Notes under the pieces: model-generated
What the model saw: only the letters and a program-made list of their open reading frames with translations
What the model was told of the DNA's origin: nothing
Database searches by the model: none
Position numbers and translations under genes: made by a program
In this document: positions 11,077-19,145 of the stretch, piece by piece
Layout: every line of letters begins with the position of its first letter
Position numbering within the stretch: position 1 is the stretch's first letter
DNA from: an uncultured beta proteobacterium
GTDB taxonomy: Bacteria > Pseudomonadota > Gammaproteobacteria > Burkholderiales > Burkholderiaceae_C
NCBI GenBank assembly: GCA_903822205.1
Contig: CAIJOK010000039.1
Location: 43,383 to 107,382, forward strand
Direction: 5' to 3'
Length of the DNA stretch: 64,000 nucleotides

Positions 11077-11315
11077 ACCATTGTCAATCCATGCTCAACC
11101 CGTTTGATGCGTCTGACCTTTGTTTATCGTCTGTTTGGAGCGCAGGTAAAGGAACATTTTGAATATTTGGAACATTTCAAATCGCTCAGCAGACGGCACG
11201 TTATCAACGCTGCCCTGCATCGTCACATCGACGCACTGCGGTCAGGCTCTCGCAACGTCTCGCACGGCATTTATCCTGATGGGCATCCCGAACGGAATTG
11301 ATAAAAATAACTTAC

Positions 11316-11376
11316 GTAATAAGTTAAAAAACAATAGCACTCCATGCAACAAAGACGTGCATTAGCGCTTGTATTG
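11316..11376 (-). repeat. Dispersed intergenic element, copy A
   Basis: Minus-strand core TTGCATGGAGTGCT at 11336-11349, preceded by GCACGTCTTTG and followed by TTTTTTAACTTATTACG. Aligns at roughly 80 per cent by eye with the copy upstream of rpsT over some 50 nt. Confidence 0.6.
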
Positions 11377-11403
11377 CTATAAATTTAACAGATTTAATTT
11401 CTT

Positions 11404-11447
11404 GTTAATTTATCGTTAATTTATCGTTAATTGATGGTTAATTGATG
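11404..11447 (+). repeat. 11-bp tandem array running into the 3' end of a methyltransferase gene
   Basis: Two copies of GTTAATTTATC followed by two of GTTAATTGATG. The last copy encodes, on the minus strand, the final residues and stop of the methyltransferase gene. Confidence 0.88.
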
Positions 11448-12193
11448 ATCTGGTAAATCCACAGAGGCCGTCCGTCAGGGGTTGGCAGCACAGCGTGGGC
11501 TTGCAGTTGCTCTGCCTCAAACTCAAGACTGACCAGCCAGGCTCCAGGCCTCAAATCAGACAGGGCCTTGTTTGCGGCACGCCCCATGCTCTCGGGGCGC
11601 TGAAACACGTACACCATCTGGTAGGTTGACCAGTCGGCCTGCCAGATGTCCCCTTGGCGCACTTGTGCCCAAGGGCATCGCAGAGCAGAGAGTATTCGCA
11701 GGGGCCAGCTCCACTCCAAGCCGTGCAACAGGGCATCAGGATAGGCACCGTGCAGTGCGATGAGGCCGTCGCCCAGCCCGCATCCGGCATCCAGAATGTG
11801 TACGCTTGATGACGATGATGGCAAGAGTGGCAGAGGGGCAGCGCGGGCCAGGCCCAGCAGGGCATCAGACGGCGTAGGAAAAAGGGGGGCATCGCGCCAG
11901 GCGTTCAGGGGGTAGATCAGCAACAGCGCCAGCAAGGGCAATAGCCAGGCCCAGCCTGGCAAACTGGCTGTATTGGCCAGCAGCCAAGACACTGGATAGC
12001 CCATGCCGATCATCGTGCGCCGCCACCAAGTGGCCCCCAGTACGCTGGCCGCCACGCCCATCAGGCAGGCACTGGCCGTGGCCAGCCAAGCGCTAACCCC
12101 CAGGTAGGGCAAAAGTGCTGCCCCCCCCCAGGCCAGTCCCCAGACCAGCACGGCAGGCAGTGGCCAGGTGAAACGCGCAAGATAAGAGAGCAT
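11438..12193 (-). CDS. Membrane-anchored class I SAM-dependent methyltransferase
   Basis: 251 residues. The first 100 or so form three to four hydrophobic segments (LPAVLVWGLAWGGAALL, WLATASACLMGVAASVL, WLLPLLALLLIYPL); the rest is a Rossmann methyltransferase with motif I ILDAGCGLGDG, an acidic residue after the second strand (LHGLEWSW) and a later VRQGDIW. The substrate is unknown; similar small proteins with N-terminal helices are annotated only as class I methyltransferases. The stop lies in an 11-bp tandem array and a dispersed element lies directly 5' of the ATG, so both ends are flanked by repeats. Confidence 0.8.
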   Translation of the reverse strand: MLSYLARFTWPLPAVLVWGLAWGGAALLPYLGVSAWLATASACLMGVAASVLGATWWRRTMIGMGYPVSWLLANTASLPGWAWLLPLLALLLIYPLNAWRDAPLFPTPSDALLGLARAAPLPLLPSSSSSVHILDAGCGLGDGLIALHGAYPDALLHGLEWSWPLRILSALRCPWAQVRQGDIWQADWSTYQMVYVFQRPESMGRAANKALSDLRPGAWLVSLEFEAEQLQAHAVLPTPDGRPLWIYQIIN

Positions 12194-12204
12194 TACAAAA
12201 TGTT

Positions 12205-12265
12205 TTATACCCTATAAATATAAAAAGAAGAGCAGTCAATGCACTGTTCTAAAGCGTAAGACACT
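12205..12265 (-). repeat. Dispersed intergenic element, copy D
   Basis: On the minus strand the core TGCATTGACTGCT (12231-12243) is followed by a T-rich tail and TATAAAAC before the methyltransferase start at 12193. It aligns closely with the copy near 48833-48893 and more loosely with those near 11.3, 29.0 and 39.4 kb. The TTGACT hexamer within it could serve as a -35 element. Confidence 0.6.
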
Positions 12266-12421
12266 GATTTTGCAAATAGATTGTGTAAATAATTTATTTT
12301 AATCGATATCATGCACTGGCGCGGTAGCGTCAATACAAAATATCCGAAGGCAACAACGTGGTACGCCAGTCCTATCAAACCACATTTAAATTCGCTGGCA
12401 AGCCCGCTTTAACCATGACTG

Positions 12422-13402
12422 TCACTGTAGATGCTGGTATGGTGGGATCGGGCAAGCCCGCGAATCCTGCCGATAGTATTCAGTTGCAATGGACTCATAC
12501 ACCGTGCCCTCGCTTGTTGTGTGCTCTGTCAGGTCAAGGTCATTGGCGGCAACTTTGCAGTAGGCCTCTGCGAGCTCAATGCCGATGGCGTTGCGGTTTA
12601 ATAATCTGGCTACGCGCATCGTTGTCCCTGACCCATTAAAAGGGTCCAAAACAGTATCGCCCTCTTGGGTGAAAAGTTTGATAAACCACTCTGGCAGACT
12701 CTCAGGAAATGCCGCTGCATGGCTGCGGTTGCTGCATTCAGTCGCTAAATGCAAAACATTGGTGGGGTAAGCCAAATCACGCCCCACCCAGTTTTCAATT
12801 TTTTTGCCAAAGCCACTGCCAACTTTGGATTCATCACGGGTCTTATCCGTTGCGCTCAAGGACTTCAAACGTGCGTGTTTCCAGTCGCCCATGGCAACCC
12901 GAACCGCGTCCTGGTACATGGTAAATTTCTTGGCTTTGGTAAAATGAATACATCGCTCCCAAGCATCGCGAAACCGATTGGGCCATTTGCCAGGATAACA
13001 ATTGCGCTTGTGCCAAATATATTCTTCGGTAAATAACCAGCCCTGCTTTTTCATGGCCAGGATCAATTCCATCACATAGGTATGACGTTCACCATCGACC
13101 ACACGTTCTTTAATGTTCAGCACAAAAGAACCGGTAGGCTTTAAGACGCGCCATAATTCTGACGCGATGGGTAAAAACCAATCCACATAGTGATCTGCGT
13201 GGATACCACCATAAATATTTTGACGCTGGTCCGCATAAGGGGGCGATGTCACAATCAGGTCCACAAAGGCCGCTTGTAATTTTTTTAACTCTTGCAGGCA
13301 ATCGCCTTCATACAGTTTGAGCGCAGGCGGCTTTGTTGGGGCAACGACAGCCGCTGGATTTGGGGTTACGCCCGGGTTGTCAAATAACTCGATATTCCTC
13401 AT
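12422..13402 (-). CDS. Beta-class DNA methyltransferase, probably N4-cytosine or N6-adenine type
   Basis: 326 residues. Catalytic motif IV TSPPY at residues 52-56 comes before the SAM-binding DPFNGSGTT at 253-261, the beta-class order; the Ser before Pro-Pro-Tyr is common in N4-cytosine enzymes but also occurs in adenine enzymes. The middle section (WHKRNCYPGKWPNRFRDAWE) matches the family. No restriction endonuclease is adjacent, so it may be an orphan regulatory methylase or the remains of a system. A 7-bp array abuts the start codon: its AT supplies the second and third complementary bases of the ATG, which makes phase-variable expression plausible. It lies directly downstream of parB on the same strand. 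Confidence 0.9.
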   Translation of the reverse strand: MRNIELFDNPGVTPNPAAVVAPTKPPALKLYEGDCLQELKKLQAAFVDLIVTSPPYADQRQNIYGGIHADHYVDWFLPIASELWRVLKPTGSFVLNIKERVVDGERHTYVMELILAMKKQGWLFTEEYIWHKRNCYPGKWPNRFRDAWERCIHFTKAKKFTMYQDAVRVAMGDWKHARLKSLSATDKTRDESKVGSGFGKKIENWVGRDLAYPTNVLHLATECSNRSHAAAFPESLPEWFIKLFTQEGDTVLDPFNGSGTTMRVARLLNRNAIGIELAEAYCKVAANDLDLTEHTTSEGTVYESIATEYYRQDSRACPIPPYQHLQ

Positions 13403-13449
13403 GCCTTATGCCTTATGCCTTATGCCTTATGCCTTATGCCTTATGCCTT
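13401..13449 (+). repeat. Heptanucleotide array at the start of the DNA methyltransferase gene
   Basis: Seven perfect copies of ATGCCTT (AAGGCAT on the coding minus strand) plus a degenerate eighth. The array touches the start codon (13400-13402) and occupies most of the 68-bp gap to parB. Each copy carries a purine-rich AAGG that could act as a ribosome-binding site, and seven is not a multiple of three. Confidence 0.95.
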
Positions 13450-13470
13450 ATGCCCCATACGCGTCGTACC

Positions 13471-14400
13471 TCAAACGGCAGCAGGCGGACGCAGCTTGGA
13501 CAGCAGGGCGGCCAGCTCGTCTGGCGACCCATACCGAATGCTGATCTCGCCCGCCTCTGTCACCTGTCCATTGCGCAGGGTGCGTTGTTTGGCCCGCACC
13601 TTGACGGAGGCCCCCAGCCAGGTGGACAAGTCAGCCTCTAGTTGCAGCAGGTCAGGCGGTAGGGCAGCGGGTGGCGGTGGGGGCGGCAATGCCTGGCCTG
13701 CGCCCAGTTTTTTGACAAGTCGCTCGGCCTCGCGCACGGACATTTTTTTGGCCACCACGGTGTTGGCAGCGCTAACCTGATGGGAGGTGTCCAGCATCAA
13801 CAGTGCCCGGGCGTGGCCCATGTCGATGTCGCCCGCCATCAGCATGGACTGCACCGGCGGGGCCAAATGGAGCAATCGCATCAAATTGCTGGCGGCGCTG
13901 CGAGAGCGGCCCACGGCGTGGGCGGCGGTCTCGTGTGTCAGACCAAATTCGTCGATCAAACGCTGCAAACCCTGGGCTTCCTCAAGGGGGTTGAGGTTTT
14001 CACGCTGGATGTTTTCGATCAGCGACATGGCAGCCGCAGACTCATCAGGCACATCGCGTACCAGCACTGGCACACTGGCAAGGCCCGCCAACAGGGCCGC
14101 CCTGAAGCGACGCTCACCAGCGATGATCTCGTATTGACCACTGTGGCCGCCCAATTTGTCAGCATTCAGGCGGCGCACCAGGATGGGTTGCATGATGCCT
14201 TGCACTTTGATGGACTCGGCCAGTTCGTACAAGGCACCCTCGTCCATGCGGGTGCGAGGCTGGTATTGGCCGGGAACCAGATCGGTCAGCAACAAGGTGG
14301 ACGGCGCGGATGCCTCAGAGCGTTCTGTCGCATCATCAACGCGGGGGCCAAGCAAAGCATCCAGGCCGCGGCCCAGGCCCTTGGGTTTGGTGGTAACCAT
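13471..14400 (-). CDS. parB: Chromosome partitioning protein ParB (Spo0J family)
   Basis: 309 residues, the expected length. MVTTKPKGLGRGLDALLGP is the typical N-terminus that stimulates ParA; the CTP-binding domain shows GQYQPR and AGERRFRAA (box II, GERR), followed by the HTH around TAAHAVGRSRSAASNLMRLL and a C-terminal dimerisation segment. It binds parS sites and spreads as a clamp. It follows parA by 110 bp. A parS palindrome was looked for nearby and not seen. The usual proteobacterial neighbours rsmG and mnmG are absent; glyA lies on the other side. Confidence 0.96.
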   Translation of the reverse strand: MVTTKPKGLGRGLDALLGPRVDDATERSEASAPSTLLLTDLVPGQYQPRTRMDEGALYELAESIKVQGIMQPILVRRLNADKLGGHSGQYEIIAGERRFRAALLAGLASVPVLVRDVPDESAAAMSLIENIQRENLNPLEEAQGLQRLIDEFGLTHETAAHAVGRSRSAASNLMRLLHLAPPVQSMLMAGDIDMGHARALLMLDTSHQVSAANTVVAKKMSVREAERLVKKLGAGQALPPPPPPAALPPDLLQLEADLSTWLGASVKVRAKQRTLRNGQVTEAGEISIRYGSPDELAALLSKLRPPAAV

Positions 14401-14510
14401 CTTTTCTTTCGTTGTGAGGGTGATGTACGATTGTTGTGTGACTATCTTTTTTGTAGCTGCCGAGGCTTAAGCAACAAGCCTTGGCGGGCCGTAACCCGTG
14501 GCCCATGCAT

Positions 14511-15302
14511 TCATATTTTGTCAAATTTGGCCAGCACCTCTTTGGCAAAGTCCATAAAGGCTTTGGCACCTTTGGATTGGGCATCAAACACAATGCCGGG
14601 CAGCCCGTGGCTGGGGGCTTCAGCCAGTCGCACATTGCGCGGGATGACGGTAGCAAACAACTGTCCTTTGCCGCTGTAGTGGGTTTCAAGCTCTTGACTG
14701 ACTTGCTGCTGCAAGGTAATTCGGGGGTCGAACATGACGCGCAGCAGGCCGATGATTTTGAGGCTGCGGTTCAAATTGCCATGCACTTGCCGGATGGTAT
14801 TGACCAGATCAACCAGGCCCTCAAGGGCAAAGTATTCGCATTGCATCGGCACGATCACGCCGTGGGCGCAGCACAAACCGTTCAGCGTAAGCATGGACAG
14901 GCTGGGCGGGCAGTCGATCAGGACAAAGTCATAGTCGCCATCGACTGCGGTCAGTGCCTGTTGCAGGCGTTTTTCGCGACGTTCCAGTGCCACCAATTCA
15001 ACCTCGGCCCCAGACAGATCGCGGTTGGACGGCAAGATGTCGTAGCCACAGCCCGCCTGTGTCAGCGCTGCGCTTTGGGTGCGAACCTCGGCGAGGGTGG
15101 CAGATTCAAGCAAGATGTCATAGACCGACAGCGTCAGGCTGCGCTTGTCAATGCCTGACCCCATCGTGGCGTTGCCCTGGGGGTCCAGGTCGATCATCAA
15201 GACCCGTTGTCCCAGTTTGACCAAACCAGCCGCCAAATTGAGGGTGGTGGTGGTTTTGCCGACTCCGCCTTTTTGGTTGGCGATACAAAAAATTTTTGAC
15301 AT
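14511..15302 (-). CDS. parA: Chromosome partitioning ATPase ParA (Soj)
   Basis: 263 residues from the ATG at 15302, where the family begins (MSKIFCIANQKGGVGKTTT); the frame stays open further upstream but has no family similarity there. The deviant Walker A KGGVGKTT, the Walker A' region MIDLDPQGNATMG and the Walker B-like FVLIDCPPSLSMLT are intact. It forms ATP-dependent nucleoid-bound dimers and moves ParB-parS complexes. Divergent from glyA across a 183-bp spacer that must hold both promoters. Confidence 0.96.
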   Translation of the reverse strand: MSKIFCIANQKGGVGKTTTTLNLAAGLVKLGQRVLMIDLDPQGNATMGSGIDKRSLTLSVYDILLESATLAEVRTQSAALTQAGCGYDILPSNRDLSGAEVELVALERREKRLQQALTAVDGDYDFVLIDCPPSLSMLTLNGLCCAHGVIVPMQCEYFALEGLVDLVNTIRQVHGNLNRSLKIIGLLRVMFDPRITLQQQVSQELETHYSGKGQLFATVIPRNVRLAEAPSHGLPGIVFDAQSKGAKAFMDFAKEVLAKFDKI

Positions 15303-15485
15303 GAAACGCTGAAAGGGTGAAAGGGATGAAACATCCAACCCTCCGATGGTACGGGACGGTATCTGCAACACCTTGCCCTTTGACAGTAAACTTGAGCTGC
15401 GCAGAACAGGGCAACCGGGCAACAGGGCAACTGGTGACGTGGATGCCCCGCCCAACCCAAACATTCCAACACAGACCGTACACCC

Positions 15486-16745
15486 ATGTTTGACTCTTCC
15501 ATTCTTGTTCAACAAACCGACCCTGCGCTCTACGCCGCCCTACAGTCTGAAAACCTGCGCCAGCAGCAGCACATCGAGCTGATCGCCAGCGAAAACTACG
15601 CATCGCCCGCCGTCATGGCTGCCCAGGGCAGCCAGCTCACCAACAAATATGCTGAGGGATACCCCGGTAAGCGCTATTACGGCGGCTGTGAGTTTGTCGA
15701 TGTGGCAGAGCAGTTGGCCATCGACCGCGTCAAACAGATGTTTGGCGCAGAGGCTGCCAATGTTCAGCCCCACTGCGGTGCTTCGGCCAATGAGGCCGTG
15801 TTCTTGGCTTTTTTGAAACCGGGCGACACCCTCATGGGCATGAGCCTGGCAGAGGGCGGCCACCTGACGCACGGCATGGCCCTGAACATGAGCGGCAAAT
15901 GGTTTAACGTGGTCAGTTATGGCCTGAATGACCGCGAAGAGATCGACTATGACAAGATGGCCGAACGCGCCCATGCCACCCGCCCTAAACTGATCGTGGC
16001 AGGGGCATCGGCCTATAGCCTGCGCATTGACTTTGAACGCTTTGCGCAGGTGGCCCGCGATGTGGATGCCATTCTGATGGTCGATATGGCCCACTATGCC
16101 GGCCTGATCGCAGCCGGCCTGTACCCCAATCCTGTGCCCCACGCCGACATCGTGACCAGCACCACCCACAAAAGCCTGCGTGGCCCGCGTGGCGGCATCA
16201 TTCTGATGAAAGCGCAACACGAAAAAGCGATCAACAGCGCGGTGTTTCCGGGTCTGCAAGGCGGCCCGCTGATGCACGTGATAGCCGCCAAGGCCGTGGC
16301 TTTTAAAGAGGCACTCCAGCCCCAGTTCAAGGTTTATCAACAGCAGGTTTTGACCAATGCCCGCATCATGGCCGATACCCTGGCCTCACGCGGTTTGCGG
16401 ATCGTCAGCGGGCGCACCGAAAGCCACCTGATGCTGGTCGATTTGCGGGCCAGTGCCACCTGGCGACACGGCATCACCGGTCGGGATGCCGAAGCTGTAT
16501 TGGGCCAGGCGCACATCACCATCAACAAAAATGCCATACCCCATGACCCTGAAAAGCCCATGGTGACCAGTGGTATCCGGTTGGGCACACCGGCCATGAC
16601 CACGCGGGGGTTTTTGGATGAGGATGCCCGGCAGACCGCCCATTTGATCGCCGATGTGCTTGAAAACCCTCACGATCCGGCCACCATCAGCGCCGTTCGC
16701 AGTCGAGTGCATGCTCTGACCGATCGTTATCCCGTGTACGGTTAG
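15486..16745 (+). CDS. glyA: Serine hydroxymethyltransferase
   Basis: 419 residues, standard length. Pyridoxal-phosphate enzyme interconverting serine and glycine with tetrahydrofolate as one-carbon carrier. [20 protein letters not shown] and [19 protein letters not shown] form the N-terminal signature, and [15 protein letters not shown] carries the Schiff-base lysine. The ATG at 15486 has no strong ribosome-binding site but starts where homologues start. It is followed after 57 bp by the phosphoglycerate kinase-Hpt fusion on the same strand and may be cotranscribed with it. Confidence 0.97.
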   Translation: MFDSSILVQQTDPALYAALQSENLRQQQHIELIASENYASPAVMAAQGSQLTNKYAEGYPGKRYYGGCEFVDVAEQLAIDRVKQMFGAEAANVQPHCGASANEAVFLAFLKPGDTLMGMSLAEGGHLTHGMALNMSGKWFNVVSYGLNDREEIDYDKMAERAHATRPKLIVAGASAYSLRIDFERFAQVARDVDAILMVDMAHYAGLIAAGLYPNPVPHADIVTSTTHKSLRGPRGGIILMKAQHEKAINSAVFPGLQGGPLMHVIAAKAVAFKEALQPQFKVYQQQVLTNARIMADTLASRGLRIVSGRTESHLMLVDLRASATWRHGITGRDAEAVLGQAHITINKNAIPHDPEKPMVTSGIRLGTPAMTTRGFLDEDARQTAHLIADVLENPHDPATISAVRSRVHALTDRYPVYG

Positions 16746-16802
16746 GGCCTGCATACAATCCCACTCGTTTTTGATTTTGAATTTGTCACCGAGAGGCCCC
16801 CC

Positions 16803-18377
16803 GTGAATGTGATTTGTTTTTCTGATCTCTGTCAACAGGGCCGCGTGGCCGGTCAGCGTGTTTTCATTCGGTCTGACCTGAATGTGCCTCAGGACGCAGA
16901 GGGCCACATCACCGATGACACCCGCATTCGGGCTTCCGTGCCCTGCATCAGAATGGCGCTTGACGCAGGTGCGGCGGTTATGGTCACATCCCATCTTGGG
17001 AGGCCGGTCGAAGGTTGCTTCAAGCCCGCTGACTCTTTGGCTCCTGTGGCTAAGCGTTTGTCTGTGCTGCTGGGGTGTCCGGTGGCCCTTCAGGCTGACT
17101 GGGTGAATGGGGTGAACGTGAAGCCGGGCCAGGTGGTGCTGCTAGAAAACTGTCGCCTCAATGTGGGCGAAAAGAAAAACGACGAGACCCTGTCGCGCAA
17201 GATGGCCAGTTTGTGCGACATTTTTGTTCACGATGCCTTTGGCACGGCGCACAGAGCTGAGGCCACCACCCATGGCATCGCGCAGTTTGCCCGTGTGGCT
17301 TGCGCCGGCCCCTTGCTGGCCGCAGAGATGGCGGCCTTGTCCCAGGCGCTGATCCACCCCAAACGTCCGCTGGTCGCTATCGTGGCCGGTGCCAAGGTCT
17401 CCACCAAACTGACTATCCTTAAAAGCTTGGCCTGCAAGGTGGATCAGTTGATCGTGGGCGGTGGCATTGCCAACACGTTTATGCTGGCATCTGGCCTGAA
17501 GGTTGGTAAAAGTCTGGCTGAGCCCGATATGCAGGACCAAGCGCGTGCCGTGATCGACTTGATGACCCAGCATGGCTCGGCCGTTCCCATCCCAACCGAT
17601 GTGGTGACCGTTAAAACCTTTGCCGCCGATGCACCCACTACGCTGAAGAGAGCTACCGATGTGGCTGACGATGATCTGATTTTGGACATCGGCCCCCAGA
17701 CCTCAACAGCCCTGGCCCTACAGCTTAAAAATGCCGGCACCATCGTCTGGAACGGCCCCGTCGGTGTTTTTGAGTTTGCAAGCTGCGAGCATGGCACCCG
17801 AACGCTGGCGCAGGCCATCTCACAGTCGAGCGCGTTTTCGATTGCAGGTGGTGGCGATACCCTGGCGGCCGTTGCCAAATATGGCGCACGGGTGGGCTAC
17901 CTATCCACCGGCGGTGGGGCTTTTCTGGAGGTGCTTGAGGGCAAAACCCTGCCAGCTTTTGAGATATTGATGCGTCGTGCACAGGCTGAGGCTTCAGAGG
18001 CATCGCCACCTGTTCTTGCATCGCCCCCCAGCATCACGCCTGTGCTGGATGTGCCACGTGGTATCTCCATGTTGGGATCGGAGGTCTCACTGCGCAAAAT
18101 TTTGAAAACTGTGTGCGACAGCATGGTGACCAGCCTGCCCGAGATCAAACAGGCCTTACAGGCAGGCGATGTCCCTTCTGCTAATCGTGTGCTGCACTCT
18201 CTCAAAGGCTATGTGCCTATTTTTGGTACGGATGCGTTGGTTGAACACGTGACACAGGTTGAATTCATCAGCAAAACTGGATCGGCCGCTGTGGTGTTGT
18301 CGGCTTACGAAGACCTGGCCCCCCGCCTTGAGGCACTGCTGGCCGAAATTCAGCAGTTTTTGCTCCCTACCCCCTGA
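16803..18377 (+). CDS. pgk: Phosphoglycerate kinase with a C-terminal histidine-phosphotransfer (Hpt) domain
   Basis: 524 residues against a normal 390-400. Residues 1-395 are a complete phosphoglycerate kinase: SDLNVP (24-29), DDTRI (38-42), SHLGRP (63-68), GAKVSTKL (196-203), GGGIANTF (219-226), GPVGVFE (318-324), GGGDTLAAV (349-357) and STGGGAFLE (368-376) are all there, so glycolytic activity is expected. A Pro/Ser/Ala-rich linker (about 397-418) leads to about 105 residues with the Hpt signature: His465 in [12 protein letters not shown], with Lys468 and Gly469, then a helix ending TQVE. The frame runs through without a break. GTG start with GAGAGG 6 nt upstream. Next downstream is a lone receiver and the chemotaxis genes. 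I know of no such fusion; the transfer function is inferred. Confidence 0.93.
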   Translation: MNVICFSDLCQQGRVAGQRVFIRSDLNVPQDAEGHITDDTRIRASVPCIRMALDAGAAVMVTSHLGRPVEGCFKPADSLAPVAKRLSVLLGCPVALQADWVNGVNVKPGQVVLLENCRLNVGEKKNDETLSRKMASLCDIFVHDAFGTAHRAEATTHGIAQFARVACAGPLLAAEMAALSQALIHPKRPLVAIVAGAKVSTKLTILKSLACKVDQLIVGGGIANTFMLASGLKVGKSLAEPDMQDQARAVIDLMTQHGSAVPIPTDVVTVKTFAADAPTTLKRATDVADDDLILDIGPQTSTALALQLKNAGTIVWNGPVGVFEFASCEHGTRTLAQAISQSSAFSIAGGGDTLAAVAKYGARVGYLSTGGGAFLEVLEGKTLPAFEILMRRAQAEASEASPPVLASPPSITPVLDVPRGISMLGSEVSLRKILKTVCDSMVTSLPEIKQALQAGDVPSANRVLHSLKGYVPIFGTDALVEHVTQVEFISKTGSAAVVLSAYEDLAPRLEALLAEIQQFLLPTP

Positions 18378-18635
18378 GGCCTGGCATCTGTCACCTGATA
18401 AATTATGATGCATCCTGTTGAATCATGTCAAAGGTGTGCTTTTTTTCTTTTTGGAATGTTTTGAAATACACTTCGCGCCCGTGTCAGGACTGACGCAGGC
18501 TAGGTAGCACGTGACCTGCGTCTTGCTCTCATACTCGCCAGCCCAAATGAACCGACCTTAAGCGGCGTAACTTACCGACCGGTTGTTTTACCCCGTCAAT
18601 TTACTCAATTTACGTTTACTCTAAATCAAACCACT
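18378..18635. promoter_or_regulatory. Spacer between the pgk-Hpt fusion and the receiver gene
   Basis: 258 bp without a gene. An 8-bp dyad GACGCAGG/CCTGCGTC with a 15-nt loop (18492-18522) could be an operator or a weak terminator stem; no U-tract follows. The downstream part is AT-rich, as expected for a promoter, but no clear sigma-28 or sigma-70 pair could be fixed. Confidence 0.35.
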
Positions 18636-19019
18636 ATGAAATACGTTTATGCCAGAATTTTGGTCGTAGATGATGACGAAGTCATGCGCAGCTTCGTGGT
18701 GAACACGCTGCGCCGAATGGGTATTCAGTCCATTGAGACTGCCTCTGACGGGATCAATGCATTGCGTACCATGATCACTTTCAAGCCCGACTTGGTGCTG
18801 ACGGACATCCACATGCAGCCTATGGATGGCTTGGACTTTGTGCGGCAGTTACGTGCTCACTCCAACCCTGTCGTCAACAGCATGCGCGTGATCTTTATGA
18901 GCGCTGATGCCAGTACCGGTACCCTTGAGGAGGCCATGCCTCTCGGAACCTACGGGTATATCGTCAAGCCACCCCGCCTGGACAATTTGCAGGCCAAAAT
19001 TGAGCAAGCTCTGAAATAA
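18636..19019 (+). CDS. Single-domain response regulator (CheY-like receiver)
   Basis: 127 residues, receiver only: acidic pocket VVDDDE, phospho-acceptor Asp57 in LTDIHMQPMDG, the switch Ser in FMSADA and the Lys in YIVKPP. It lacks an output domain, so it acts by protein contact or as a relay intermediate. First gene after the pgk-Hpt fusion and 126 bp ahead of the first chemotaxis receptor. It differs from the CheY at 21434-21802 by more than half its residues, so the cluster has two distinct receivers. It is the most obvious candidate partner for the Hpt domain, by position only. Confidence 0.9.
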   Translation: MKYVYARILVVDDDEVMRSFVVNTLRRMGIQSIETASDGINALRTMITFKPDLVLTDIHMQPMDGLDFVRQLRAHSNPVVNSMRVIFMSADASTGTLEEAMPLGTYGYIVKPPRLDNLQAKIEQALK

Positions 19020-19145
19020 ACGGACCCGCGTGGTTGCCTTGGGCCGTCCTAGTAGGCCTGACATGGCAGGCGGTAAGCACGGTACAAGCGGCGGGCGCAT
19101 AGCATTTTGGTAAGTCAGTTTTTGAACCCAGCCCAAGGTTTTGAT

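Larger units (their letters stand above)
10985..11437. other. Intergenic region with two repeat arrays and one dispersed element
   Basis: No convincing gene. It contains a 12-bp tandem array (11041-11076), a dispersed intergenic element (about 11316-11376, minus orientation) and the start of an 11-bp array that runs into the next gene. Apart from these, 11080-11300 shows no recognisable structure. Confidence 0.6.

Noticed and set aside
11104-11301. 65-codon plus-strand frame in the spacer
   Set aside because: No ribosome-binding site, no homology pattern, ordinary chance length.
12358-12639. 93-codon plus-strand frame starting GTG ahead of the DNA methyltransferase end
   Set aside because: Only the first 21 codons lie outside the methyltransferase gene; the rest is antisense. 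A truncated gene remains possible but cannot be supported.
13401-13449. CRISPR-like array
   Set aside because: Units are 7 bp with no spacers. The same holds for all arrays in the window; none has CRISPR architecture.
13471-15485. parS site near parAB
   Set aside because: No palindrome close to TGTTTCACGTGAAACA was found in or around the genes.
18492-18522. Stem-loop after pgk-Hpt as an intrinsic terminator
   Set aside because: The 8-bp stem has a long loop and no U-tract; kept only as a weak regulatory candidate.
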